Of a stretch of 64,000 nt of DNA, positions 22,335 to 33,460 are shown one piece after another (within the stretch, counting starts at the first letter, position 1; each line of letters begins with the position of its first letter). The stretch covers positions 45,009,278 to 45,073,277 of the forward strand of contig JALIGW010000002.1 in the NCBI GenBank assembly GCA_023053685.1, in the 5' to 3' direction. Source of the DNA: Diadophis punctatus similis. Taxonomy: Eukaryota > Chordata > Lepidosauria > Squamata > Dipsadidae. Position numbers and translations under genes: made by a program. A model generated the notes under the pieces. It did no database searches. It was not told where the DNA came from and saw nothing but the letters and a program-made list of their open reading frames with translations.

Positions 22335-22830
22335 TCTGACATGGGCAATTCTTGGGGTTTCTAGGGTGGCCCATGCTACATCACTGCACTGGCTGCCAGT
22401 TTGCTTCCGGGTCCATTCAAGGTGTTGGTTATCATTTTTAAAGCTATTCATGACAGGAGTCCAGGCTATCTGAGAAATTACCTGGATGAGATTAGCCCAC
22501 CTCATCAGTGTTGGAAGAAAAAGAGCCTTTTCTGCTGTGGTTCCTGCCCTCTGGAGCATTTGAGGTCAGATCCACTCCCACCCTTTCGGCCTTCTGAAAG
22601 GCTTTGAAGACATGGCTGTGCCAATTAGCCTGGAATCCCAATGTGGGTGTGGCACTTTTGACGTGGTTAATGGAGTAGATAACACAAGTCTCCTCCCTAT
22701 GAGCACTATAAGAGTCCCTAGGGAGTTGGGCAGCATACAAATCCATTTAATTAAATTATACCACATCCCCTTTCCCAAATCAGCAAGATTGGACAGGCTG
22801 GTTATACTGTACTTATGACAACCTATTAGC
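22335..22830 (+). pseudogene. L2-type LINE ORF2, C-terminal part and 3' end
   Basis: Translation gives TSLHWLPVCFRVHS-like sequence near 22376, VIIFKAIHDRSPGYLRNYLD near 22430-22490, then an AFSAVVPALW-like block and a 3' UTR with GGGAGTTGGGCAGCATACAA. The YADD-to-thumb part between 21787 and 22335 is missing. Confidence 0.82.
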
Positions 22831-23725
22831 AGCCCTATACTGGCTGTATTCATGCGGCACTTTCATTTATGATTAAATCAACTACTACAAATGCTGAATT
22901 ATAATTCAGTCTGTCATGTGAATGTAACCACTCTGTTGAGCTTGTAGCTAAGATGCATTTCCTAGTGCAAGCCATCAAACTCTGCAGTGATGCCAAACCA
23001 AATGTCATAAAAAGGTTAGAGGAGCCCTGCTTGATCAGATAAAACAGTGTTTTGCTCCCATTGTGATTGCCTTAATCACTTTGCTAGCATTGCACACTGA
23101 GTCACCAACTAGCCAACTGCATTGCAGCCCAGTGTATTCTGGCATCATGGGGTTAGTTCATACTTTAGTGTCTCATACAAAGCTAGAACGCTAGTTAATG
23201 ACATTAACCTTGAATAAATTAACCACAGGAAAGTTGTTGTACAAACATAATCCTTGTCTTTGTGAAGCTTCTAAATATTACCTAAGAACAATATCACCTT
23301 CCTGTTCATGTTTCATATTAATAAACCCCAGTGGATTATTCTGTCCCTCATTTAATAGATAGTCACTAAATCTAAACTGCTTTTTCTACTGTTTAGCATG
23401 GTGGCTATTACTGAATGTTGAGGTAGTATGCAAGTTGAGGTTTTTGTAAATAAGCATTTCCTTTACTTGAGTGAAATCACACATATTTAGTGTAATTGGA
23501 TAACCCTGAAGATTAATCTGAGCAGCTAAGCCTTGCTACTTCTTCACATTTATAAACCATGTTACACATGTCTGCTTACTGTCTGCTTATTGACTGCTGG
23601 TTAAAAAAAGGTGTAGGAAAACCACAATGGCAACTATTCATTTGGTTTTGGGAAGATCAATGAAAGAGCAATGCGGCATTAAGATAGGCTGCCATTTAAG
23701 GAAAATTGCTTAACTCTTCAGCAAA
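22831..23725. other. No recognisable feature
   Basis: AT-rich; nothing recognised. Confidence 0.5.
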
Positions 23726-24034
23726 GATAGAATAGAATAACAGAGTTGGAAGGGACCTTGGAGGTCTTCTAGTCCAACCCCCTGCTTAGGCAGGAAACCC
23801 TACACCACTTCAGACAAATGGTTATCTAATCTCTTCTTAAAAACTTCCAGTGTTGGAGCATTTACAACTTCTGGAGGCAAGTTGTTCCACTGATTAATTG
23901 TTCTAACTGTCAGGAAATTTCTCCTTAGTTCTAAGTTGCTTCTCTCCTTGATTAGTTTCCACCCATTGCTTCTTGTCCTACCCTCAGATGCTTTGGAGAA
24001 TAGCTTGACTCCCTCTTCTTTGTGGCAGCCCACA
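23726..24034 (-). pseudogene. CR1/L3 LINE, ORF2 C-terminus and 3' tail
   Basis: On the minus strand the reading frame 24078-23800 contains GVKLFSKASEGRTRSNGWKL and RTINQWNNLPPEVVNAPTLE, the usual C-terminal end of CR1 ORF2. It ends in the CR1 3' UTR and an AATAGAATAA tail. It is the same subfamily as 8091-9603 and shows that copy's uninterrupted form. Confidence 0.9.
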
Positions 24035-24044
24035 AAGATGATGA

Positions 24045-24190
24045 TAGCAATAGCACTTAGACATATATACTGCTTCACAGTGCTTTACAGCCCTCTCTAA
24101 ATGGTTTACAGAGTCAGCATATTGCCCCAACAATCTGGTCCTCATTTTTCCGACCTCAGAAAGTTAGAAGGCTGAGTCAACCATGATATT
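24045..24190 (-). repeat. Sauria-type SINE, head truncated
   Basis: Reversed tail (ATAGCAATAGC), TATACTGCTTCACAGTGC and the CAACAATCTGG region are present; the tRNA-like head is missing. Confidence 0.88.
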
Positions 24191-24456
24191 GGATTAAAGG
24201 AGTGAGGGTGACCTGGAATGGTGCAAATACCATGAGTGCAGACACCAAAGGAACACCCCCAACCTGCCCCCTTCATCTTAGGAGACAGGATAAGAGTCAT
24301 ATCGAACTGAGCCTCAAATCATGGAGCACAAATAACTATTTTGCTTTCATATGCAACAATTTATGTGATAACAGATGGACATTTCATTTGTATGCTAGTC
24401 TTGCTGGTAACAGATGGACAAATTATTTCATGAACAACAAGAGCTCAAAGATGACT
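24191..24456. other. No recognisable feature
   Basis: Short spacer; contains two copies of AACAGATGGACA about 45 bp apart. Confidence 0.4.
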
Positions 24457-24629
24457 CTCTGAGCCAGTGTTTTTCAACCTTTTTTGTGCAAAGGCACACT
24501 TTTTTCATGAAAAAAATCACGAGGCACACCACCATTAGAAAATGTTAAAAAATTTAACTCTGTGCCTATATTGACTATATATAAAGTAATTCTCTTGAAT
24601 AGGAATCAAATAAACAAAAAGAAATTATT

Positions 24630-24830
24630 TTTTCTTTCTTTCTGTCTGTCTGTCTGTCTTCTTTCTTCTTCTTTCCTTCCTTCCTAACATCTCTTTTTCT
24701 TTCTTTCTGTCTTCCTTCCTTCCTAACTTCTTTCTTTCTGTCTGTCTGTCTGTCTTCTTTCTTCTTCTTTCCTTCCTTCCTAACATCTCTTTTTCTTTCT
24801 TTCTGTCTTCCTTCCTTTCTAACTTCTTTC

Positions 24831-24905
<75 letters not shown>

Positions 24906-24965
24906 GTCTTTCTGTCTTTCTTTCTTTTTCTTTCTTTCTTTCTGTCTGTCTTCCTTCCTAACTTC

Positions 24966-25044
<79 letters not shown>

Positions 25045-25074
25045 GTCTGTCTGTCTGTCTTCCTTCCTAACTTC

Positions 25075-25153
<79 letters not shown>

Positions 25154-25248
25154 GTCCGTCTGTCTTCTCCTTCCTTCCTTCCTTCCTTCCTTCCTTCCTT
25201 CCTTCCTTCCTTCCTTCCTTCCTTCCTTCCTTCCTTCTGTCTTTCTCC
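24630..25248. repeat. (CTTT)n/(CTTC)n/(CTGT)n pyrimidine tract inside hAT
   Basis: Almost pure pyrimidine on the plus strand. A ~110-bp higher-order unit with CTAACATCTC and CTAACTTC breaks recurs at about 24670, 24780 and 24955. The long Lys-Glu-Arg-rich minus-strand frames are microsatellite translations. Confidence 0.95.
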
Positions 25249-25360
25249 CTGTAGGAGAAAGAAGGAACCTCTGTTGCCGTCTCCCGCGGGGCTGCAGCCA
25301 CCCGACTGAGTCCCCGACCGTGGCAGCATCCCTGCTGTTCTCCGGCCAAGCGGCGAAGGA

Positions 25361-25880
25361 GCCCTGGAGCCCTGACGCCGCCCTGCATCTCGGTCTCTTG
25401 GGGCTTGTCCGGCAGCCTGCTGGGAAGGCTGCGACGCAGGGAGGGAAGGAGCTGCTATTGCCTCTCCGGCATGTCTCTGTGGCTGACCGGGGAGCTGCGT
25501 CCTTGTTAACAATGGAGAAGCTGCGCGGAGCAGAGGCGCCTGGCGAGCGAGGCGAGTGGCTGCATCGGCGGCAGGCTCCTGCCCGCGTCTCCCGCCCGCT
25601 TGCCCACCTCTTGCCTTAGCATTTAAAAGAATGAGAGGCGGGCGGGCGGGAGACGCGGGCAGGAGCCTGCAGCCGATGTAGCCACTCACCTCGCTCGCCA
25701 GGCGCCTCTGCTCCGCGCAGCTTCTCCATTGTTAACAAGGACGCGGCTCCCGGGTCAGCCACAGAGACATGCCGGAGCGGCAATAGCAGCTCCTTCCCTC
25801 CCTGCATCGCAGCCTTCCCAGCAGGCTGCCGGACAAGCCCCAAGAGACCGAGATGCAGAGCGGCGTCAGGGCTCCAGGGC
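25361..25880. repeat. GC-rich inverted repeat, ~250-bp arms
   Basis: The left arm 25361-25611 and right arm about 25631-25880 are near-identical reverse complements. Paired landmarks include GTTAACAATGGAGAAGCTGC with GCAGCTTCTCCATTGTTAAC, and GGGCTTGTCCGGCAGCCTGC with its complement. The spacer is ~15-20 bp. Because the arms mirror each other, both strands encode almost the same 75-99-codon open frame. This is symmetry, not evidence of a gene. Confidence 0.93.
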
Positions 25881-26046
25881 TAATACGGTAATAGAGGCAT
25901 CTCTGTGTCCCGAAACCAACTTTCGGGACACAGAGATGTCCCGTAGCAAAAACACCCGGCGGGTGTTTTTCCCACGGCACACCTTACACTATGTCACGGC
26001 ACACTAGTGTGCCGCGGCACAGTGGTTGAAAAACACTGCTCTGAGC

Positions 26047-27479
26047 AATACTCAGAATAATCACTCCAAAATATAATTTCAAGATCTTCTTTAATTGCCT
26101 GAACATACAGCTGTATTGTATTGTTTGTGGTACAGCTGAACTGAACCTGCATTGATCTATTAAATACTTTTAGATATGGTTTGCAGAAAGCTGAGTTTTT
26201 CAATCAATTGGCAAATGTTTAATGAGGAATATTAGTTTTTTCTTTGTAAAATATATGACTTGTACTGTGTTCATCTTAGCACATCATGATCATTCGCCTT
26301 TCTCCAACCCAAGGCCTTCTAGATTAATACAATTTCACTGACCGTAATTCCCAGTCTACACTAGATTGGCTAGAAATTAAGGATGTTGTAGTTTTACAAC
26401 TTCAAAAACAAATGCAAATATTATAATTCTGTTCTACAGATTTGGTTTCTTGAAGTCAGAATATGGTGCTAATTTAGCTTAGTTTTCTAGTGACTCCTGT
26501 GCCATTTCAGTTATGTCTGTGCCTTCTGGATTTGTTATTTTATTAATTCAACAATAGCTATGTGAAGGGTACTTAACTCCACCTATTATTCTTGGTCATC
26601 AATGTAATAGAACCTTATTCAATACAGTTGAGTAAATGAATTTATTTTAATGCTACCAGTTAAGTTATCTGAATATTGGCCTTGACTTTCTTATATTTTT
26701 GTAGACATTTTAATTTAGTGGAGTGACTGAGTAATGATACAATAGTACCAAGGGACATTTTGCTTACTATAAAAGTCTATAAATTACTAGCCTTCAATAG
26801 ATCATGTGAGAAATCACTTTTTAACTCTTTAAAATAAAACATGATACACATTCTGCTCACTATTATTTTCCAAATAAACTGTGGAACTGAAAAAGTAGAA
26901 TTAAATTCAATCCTTATATATTTGAGGGATATTCTTCATTTCTTTGAAGATTGTGGGCTGTTTCATTTAGTCTTTTTTATCAGTTGGGCTCTTGTTTATG
27001 CATGGTTTGCTGGGAATATTCATAAATCACTGCAAATATATCTTTAGGTCTCCAGCAATATAAATTGAGAAGCCATCAGTGAGCCTGGAAAATTTTTAGT
27101 AGTAAGGACAAGCCAAGATAAGTAGGGAGGGCTGGAGTTATGCATCATGTTAAGTGATAATCATAGATCACAAAGTCTGGGTTCACAGGACACACTTAAA
27201 TAATACCAGCCAAACAACATTGGACCTCGCAATCGTATGAGGACTTACAGCCACTTGATAAAGCTTTATTTCTCTTAGTTGACTCCTTAAGACATCTGTT
27301 AATAAACTTTGCTGTGTATATGATATATATGTATTATTTATCATACTATAAATCATACATCTAAAACAGAAATCGGTAATTGGTACATAGAAGCACCTCA
27401 GAAAAAAGGGATTAGATCAAAAGGCATTAATCCATACTTCTTCATAGCTGTAAATATGACTTTTAAAGAAATAAAACCA
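26047..27479. other. No recognisable feature
   Basis: About 1.4 kb AT-rich. A 68-codon hydrophobic frame at 26841-27047 has no supporting context. Confidence 0.5.
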
Positions 27480-28095
27480 AACAGACCTCCATTTAACTGT
27501 CTGGTTTGGCTCTGCAACCAAACAAGAGAAACACAGACTTCAGAGGATAATTAGAACTGCAGAAAAAACAATTGCTACCAACCTGCCTTCCATTGAGGAC
27601 CTGTATACTGCATGAGTCAAAAAGAGGGCGGTGAAAATATCTACAGACCCCTCAGATCCTGGACATAAATTGTTTCAACTTCTACCCTCAAAACAAAGCT
27701 ATAGGGCACTATACACCAAAACAACTAGACACAAGGACAGTTTTTCCCGGAATGCCATCACTCTGCTTAACAACTAATTCCCACAACACTGTCAAATAAT
27801 TTACTAAGACTGTATTACTATTATTCTTCTCTTCCTTACTAGTATCTATCTCTTCCCACTTATTACTATAACCATGTTGCTTGTATCTTTCAATTATATT
27901 GCTTTTATTTGTTTCCTAGTACAATTTGATAGCTTATTAGTAACCTTGACTATCACTAAGTGTTGTATCTTTTTATTCTTGATGAATGTATTTTATTCTC
28001 CTTATGTACACTGAGAGCATATACACCTCAGACAAATTCATTGTGTGTCCAATCACACTTGGCCAATAAAGAATTCTATTCTATTCTATTCTATT
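27480..28095 (+). pseudogene. LINE 3' end (L2/CR1/Rex group), ORF2 C-terminus and tail
   Basis: Translation in shifting frames gives a CLVWLCNQTRETQ-like start, a PSIEDLYTA-like piece, then LFQLLPS and FFPECHHSA (LLPSGRRYR... and FFPQAI-type motifs). A 3' UTR follows with CACTTGGCCAATAAAGAATT and an (ATTCT)n tail to 28095. Several stops; the copy is dead. The clade is uncertain. Confidence 0.7.
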
Positions 28096-29177
28096 CTACA
28101 TATCTCCCATATGCAAAATGAGTTTTTAAATTGAATACATAGCAGGTGGGTGTTGAAAGCTCTGCCAGGGAGTTTCTGCTTATAAATGAATCTGTAGAAA
28201 GTCTGTGAGTATGCAGGAAGGATTGAGAAGATCCATGCCTCTCAATGCAGGCTCTCTATACAACTCCCAATATCCTTAACTGAGTTCCATGCTTCGGGAT
28301 TCCAGGAAACAGGATCCCAGGAAAGAGTAACCTAGAGAACAAAAATCCTTTACCTCAGTTTTAGGATGGCAGCTCTTCTGAGTGCACTAGATTAAATTAA
28401 TTTGTTTCACTAGTTATCTGCATTTTTCAATCAAAGAGTTCAAGATTGTATGAAACAGGTTGATGATACTCAAGTCAATGGAATGAGAGGACTGGAGACC
28501 TAATTATTCCAACTAAATTAATGTCCTGATCATAGCAAAATATGTTTTTTTGTGTGGTTAATATTCAATCACTTTTTGTTAGACCTTGATAGAAGATGCT
28601 ATTCTATGGATAGCTGTATTGTTTTGCCCTTTGAAATTTAAGAGCATTTCATTCACTGCCCTTGGGTTGACAAGGTTGACTTTGCTTCACTTCACAGCTC
28701 TCCTCCTTAAGGAAGAGTGAGGAGAAGCATACTTAAGTAGATGCTGTAACCTTGTCATTTATATCTAGTTTAGTGCAATGAAAAGGTGGAACATCTGCAG
28801 GCTTCTAATCTTTTTCAATTCACCTGGGAGATCTTGCATTATCAGACAGTCATGAAGATAACTCAAATTCTTCTTTTCAAAGATAAATTGTCTTGGTGAC
28901 AGCTCATCAGAGCACAGTTCCACTTGCATCACAGAGTCATCTTACCATTTGTAGGTTTTCTGCCCTGGGAAGAAGGTGGTAACATCTATGTTAGTTCAGA
29001 TTTACCTTTGGAATATTCAGATTTTGGTTTTTTAATATATATTTTTGAAAGAAAATGACTGAGAAAACATATCACTATTGACCATTATTAAAACTTCTCT
29101 GCTTTTTAAATAAATATAAACTAAGTGAATTTGAAATGTTCTGAAGATGGAACATAACTGTACAGTCCATTTAAAAC
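28096..29177. other. No recognisable feature
   Basis: About 1.1 kb, nothing recognised. Confidence 0.5.
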
Positions 29178-29185
29178 AGTACATG

Positions 29186-29526
29186 CAGGGGTAGGTTCCT
29201 ACCAGTGCGGTCCAGTGCATAGCTCCGGTAGGGATCTGCTGATAACTCAATTTGCGCGCGACTGCTCTGGTACCGTCTCCACCGGGCAGTTGTGCGCGTC
29301 GCCATCTTTTTTAATGAATTTTTGAGTGATTTTGCTTCTGCGCATGCGTGGAAGCAAAATCGCACTGAAATCTCACAAGGGGACACGTGCACGAGATTTT
29401 GCTTCCGCGCATGCGCAGAAGCAAAATTGCACAAGGGGGCACGCATGCATAGTGCGCACACACGCACAAAGCATGGAGAAACGCGGAGCAGCACACCAGT
29501 CTTGGTAAGTAAGCAACTTGCCCCTG
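29186..29526 (+). mobile_element. Non-autonomous hAT element (GGTGGGTTCCT family)
   Basis: Left terminus CAGGGGTAGGTTCCTACC; right terminus TAAGCAACTTGCCCCTG. Flanks AGTACATG (29178-29185) and AGTACGTG (29527-29534) match at 7 of 8. The interior has a foldback around GAAGCAAAATCGCAC / GAGATTTTGCTTC and repeated GCGCATGCG motifs. Confidence 0.85.
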
Positions 29527-29534
29527 AGTACGTG

Positions 29535-29830
29535 CCTGTGTTGATCACTGCCAAATACAAATATGAACCTGGCCACAGTTCAATTCAATATTTATATAAT
29601 ATAATTAATATACATGTTGCTTTAAGCTTCAGAGATTTCAAATAGGAGTACTTTATCCAGTACTTTGTCATTGTCTGCAGCCTACAACAATATCTTGTAG
29701 TAACCAAATATGCTGCCCAGAAAAGCCAGGATACTATATAGACATGCAGGCTGACTACTGGAAGCACTCTAAGATGAAGAACAGTGATATTGATAGCCCA
29801 GCACTTCTAGGATATCTATATCGCTCAACA
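29535..29830. other. No recognisable feature
   Basis: Short AT-rich spacer. Confidence 0.5.
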
Positions 29831-29838
29831 GTCTACAG

Positions 29839-30619
29839 CAGTGATGGCGAACCTTTTGGGGGGGGTCACACCCACGCATGCCCACACCCATAATTCCATG
29901 CTGCCCCCCTGCGCATGCACGCGTGACCCACCCGCTCCCGGCATGCAATGGCACGCCTGTTTTTCACTCTCCCCAGGCTTCAGAGCCTTTCTAGGAGCCT
30001 GGGGAGGGAGAAAATGGCCTTCCCCACGCCCCTGGGGCCCTCCGGAGGCCGGAAACATTCCGTTTGCCAACCTCCAGTTGGACCGAAAGGCCAGTTTTTT
30101 TGCTCTCCCCAAGCTCCAGAGCCTTTCTAGGAGCCTGGGGAGGGTGAAAACAGCCTTCCCCACCCCCCGGAGGTCCTCCAGAGGTCAGAAACGGTCCGTT
30201 TGCCGACTTCCGGTTGGACCGGAAGTCCCATTTTTTTTGCTCTCTCCAGGCTTCAGAGCCTTTCTAGGAGCCTGGGAATGGTGAAAACGGCCTTTCCCCC
30301 CCCCGGAGGCCCTCCGGAGGCCAGAAAGGGCCCATTTCAAGTTGGGAAATGGCCATTTCTGGCCTCCAAAGGGCCTCCAGGGGGTGGTGGGGAAGGCCGT
30401 TTTTGCCCTCCTCAGGCTCCTAGAAAGGCTCTGAAGCCTGGGAAGAGCAAAAAACCGGGCCCTCCCCACCCCCTCCGGAGGCTGGAAACAGCCTGTTTCC
30501 GACTCCCAGTGGGCCCAGAAGGCCCGAAAATCGGCGCGTGCCAGACCTGAGCTCGCGTGCCCACCGATATGGCTCCGCCTGCTACTTGTGACACGCTTGC
30601 CATAGGTTCGCCATCACGG
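29839..30619 (-). mobile_element. Non-autonomous hAT element (GATGGCGAACC family), longest copy
   Basis: Flanked by perfect 8-bp duplications GTCTACAG (29831-29838, 30620-30627). Ends: CAGTGATGGCGAACCTTTTG and ATAGGTTCGCCATCACGG. The interior has at least four ~130-160-bp tandem or inverted units with CTCCAGAGCCTTTCTAGGAG or its complement and GGCCCTCCGGAGG. The left three are direct and the last (near 30400) is inverted. Confidence 0.92.
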
Positions 30620-30850
30620 GTCTACAGCAAAGGTAAGGCCTGTGAACCATGCCGTAGAGTTGGCAGCCCAAGATCTCTCATGCTGAACAACAGTATCGTC
30701 CAGGATACTGGTAAACCCTGCCAGTGAGGTCTGGTTAGGAGACAAGACCAAGACATTGAAATGCCTGAAGGCAACAAGTGCCTCTTTGCTGGCCAAGGAG
30801 GATCTCTCAGTGGCAAGACAAGTAGACAAGCAAGCAAGATCTCTCTGCTT

Positions 30851-30930
30851 GGGGAAGGAAGGAAGGAAGGAAGGAAGGAAGGAAGGAAGGAAGGAAGGAA
30901 GGAAGGAAGGAAGGAAGGAAGGAAGGAAGG
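30851..30930. repeat. (GGAA)n microsatellite
   Basis: About 19 GGAA units, purine only. The frames through it on both strands are low-complexity. Confidence 0.97.
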
Positions 30931-32159
30931 GACTCTTCCTTTCTGTTTCTTGTCAGGCAAGAAACAGAAGGGAAACTATGTAAGAGAATGGGTTTCCTAG
31001 ATATCACCCTAAATATGGTCTTGAAAATATATTACATTATCAACTCAGTAGTATTAAAATTAAAAACACTGCTAAGTGACTGAAGTGATATGGCTACTTT
31101 GTGTACAGTTTTTTTAAAAATATTAATAGATTTATAATTAAATATGCTGTATACTGCTGTATTCTTTGTTTTCTTGACTCACTAGAAATTTTTAAATCAA
31201 TGAATGATAAAGAGTTGCAGCCTGCAACCCTCTCCCGTTCTCCCCTCCCCTCCTTTCCTTTCTTCATGTTATATTTTCACCAAGTTGTACAGTTTTCTGA
31301 AATCCTTAGGAAGGAAGAGCAGTATATTTTCTAAAGCCATGAATTCACTCTCTCCCACCCTATAACCACCCTGGTTGGTATGGAACACTTTCCCCTGCCC
31401 TGGCAAGGCAGTCTTGACTGAAGTTCTAAATAATCTTCAAAATATACTTTCTGAACAACCAATTCTAATTAGTATTCACTTGAACCCCTCACATCATTGT
31501 GTATTCCTATAAAGCTATTCTTTGGAAAGAGCCAATATCTTTGTGTCACTTATTTAAGGATGCAGTTGCTAACATAAAATTTGATGGTGTCATAACCAGT
31601 CACCTTTGAAATGCTGAAAGCATTTACATTTGGGCTTTGGGACGAGGAACATAAATAGTTCTTTTCAAGCAATTAAACCAGCATAAGTTCCATGATTTTA
31701 GTGGTGAGCAAATCATAAAAAGAAAATATATTTTGGGCAACTAGAAAGTTCTGTTCTATTCTCTGTAGCTGGACATCTTGTCACCCTCATTCATTCACTT
31801 TGGACTTTCCTCTAATAACTGCATATTACATGCATGGTGTGATTCTGTGATTTAGCGATGAATGGGGGAGACAGAAGATGATACAACTGATTTTGTTACA
31901 ATACAGCATATATCAGAAATCAGGAAGGCAAGAATAGGGTGTTTTTTTGGAAATTGGAAATGTTGATGGAATTACATGCTTTTCTCTCACTGAATATTAT
32001 AGGCATACCACAATTCAAAAGTGTGGGTGTACTTTTTAGAAATAAATAATTGTGTGAATGAACAGCTAAAATTTATTGCATTGGATATCTTTAGGGCCAA
32101 GATCCAGGAACATAATACCTGTATATTTAAATAACTATTTTACTCATGCTTACAACATA
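30931..32159. other. No recognisable feature
   Basis: About 1.2 kb AT-rich; no recognised repeat or coding signal. Confidence 0.5.
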
Positions 32160-32342
32160 GCATGAACAGTGCTTCGTGCACGCGCATGTGCAGTGCCAAA
32201 AAATTTAAACCCTCCCCAAAAAATCCCCAAAAAAGATGGCAGCGTCCACGGACCGGTACTGACAGAACTGGTTCCGTGACATCACCAGCGGTTTGCTTCC
32301 GGTTCTATAGAACCGGTGTGAGCTGGGAGAAACCCACCTCTG
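32160..32342 (-). mobile_element. Truncated hAT element (GGTGGGTTCCT family)
   Basis: One end is intact (GGGAGAAACCCACCTCTG, at 32342). It is preceded by AAGATGGCAGCGTCCACGGA and GTTCCGTGACATCACCAGCG, matching the interior of 62460-62751. The other terminus and target duplication are missing. Confidence 0.78.
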
Positions 32343-32879
32343 ATTGTGTTGGTTCACTGTAGGATGTCTTTCTGTTGACAGGACCCTGCAGCTTACCCAG
32401 GGCTACTTTGGGTTGCACAAGGCTTTTGTTCTTGAAGTGGCTTTGGAAAATGCTCTTCTGTGACCTCTGCAGTGTATGAAAACCACATGAAAGCACAGCC
32501 CATTCTCACATCATTTTCAGAGGCTTTGGAGGCTGTGTAAATGTAAGGACCTCTCTAATAACTTCTGAGGCTACACAATAACACACCCCATTCTCATGCA
32601 ACCTCCATAAACTCCAAAAATCATCTAAGAATGGGGTGAGCTTTCAAGAATAGTTGTCACTGGGTATCAGTGAAAGCTAGGGTGTCACCCAAAATGTTGT
32701 GGGGTGTCACCTTTGACACATAGAGAGAGACTAAGACAATGATGATGGATGTGTTAGTAGCCACAGCAGTAAGTCACTGGGAACAAAGAGTACAAGGCTC
32801 AGAAGTCATGTGAATGAAATGAGTTACTTTTGAGAGTGTCTCTATGTCTGCATATTCATGGTAAACACATAGTAGCTAG
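32343..32879. other. No recognisable feature
   Basis: Nothing recognised. Confidence 0.5.
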
Positions 32880-33460
32880 ACACCCGTGTTTCGCTATGAA
32901 ACTATGTGATCGGGCCTGATAAATTGACAGTTCAAGCTTGAAAATTAATGAGTAGTTACAATCGGGCTTGATACATTGACACTTAAAGCTTGAAAATTTA
33001 TGTAGAATGTGTAACTTCTTAGCATCAGAGCGTGTTAATATAAGGCAACTGGCAGTTGGAACAGAGTTCTTTTCAGGTGGGGAGGGGCAGTAGAATGTCT
33101 AAACGCCCAGCCTGCAGGCCAGATGAGTCACGCGCTGGCCACACCCACGCCCGGTTTAGCAAAGGGGAAGCATCAGAGCATGTTAATATAAAGGCAACTG
33201 GCAGTTGGAACAGAGGTCTTTTCAGGTGGGGACAGGGAGTAGAACGTCTAACGCCTTAGCATCATAGCATGTTAATTAATGTAATACTGTATAAGGAATA
33301 CTAATGATCTGATGGTCATTTCGAAAAATCCTTTCTTAATGAGCACCTAGAAGCCAAGAGGAACATACGTGGCAAGTTTCAAGTTTGTAGGCTTTACAGT
33401 TCTGGAGATTTCATGATGAGTGAGTCGTATTTGGCTTTTATATATATATATAAAAGCCTC
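32880..33460. repeat. Unclassified modular repeat with internal direct repeats
   Basis: It begins ACACCCGTGTTTCGCTATGA and ends near a 26-bp palindrome (33431-33456) with arms GGCTTTTATATAT and ATATATAAAAGCC. Two ~40-bp direct repeats (ATCGGGC.TGATA.ATTGACA) start near 32908 and 32962. Two ~80-bp direct repeats start near 33021 and 33170 (GGCAACTGGCAGTTGGAACA). Between the latter lies a ~60-bp piece (GGTTTAGCAAAGGGGAA) also found in the hAT element at 2676-2808. No coding. Confidence 0.6.

Larger units (their letters stand above)
24465..26038. mobile_element. Large composite non-autonomous hAT element
   Basis: Termini CAGTGTTTTTCAACC and GGTTGAAAAACACTG are inverted repeats. The flanks CTCTGAGC (24457-24464, 26039-26046) are a perfect 8-bp duplication, so all 1574 bp moved or were assembled as one unit. 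In order it holds a ~165-bp AT-rich left end (with GGCACACTTTTTTC and GAGGCACACC), a ~620-bp pyrimidine microsatellite, a ~250-bp GC-rich inverted repeat, a small perfect hairpin (25898-25938), and a right end rich in CGGCACAC motifs. No transposase frame; the reading frames are by-products of the repeats. Confidence 0.9.

Noticed and set aside
24819..25689. Long Lys/Glu/Arg-rich open frames on the minus strand (189 and 243 codons)
   Set aside because: They are translations of (CTTT)n/(CTTC)n microsatellites with no stops by composition; no gene signal.
25320..25843. Two similar 75-99-codon proteins on opposite strands
   Set aside because: The frames are mirror images produced by the GC-rich inverted repeat; similarity follows from symmetry, and there is no splice or start context.
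32905..33240. Direct repeats as a CRISPR array
   Set aside because: Only two copies of each repeat, with unequal spacing and transposon-derived filler.
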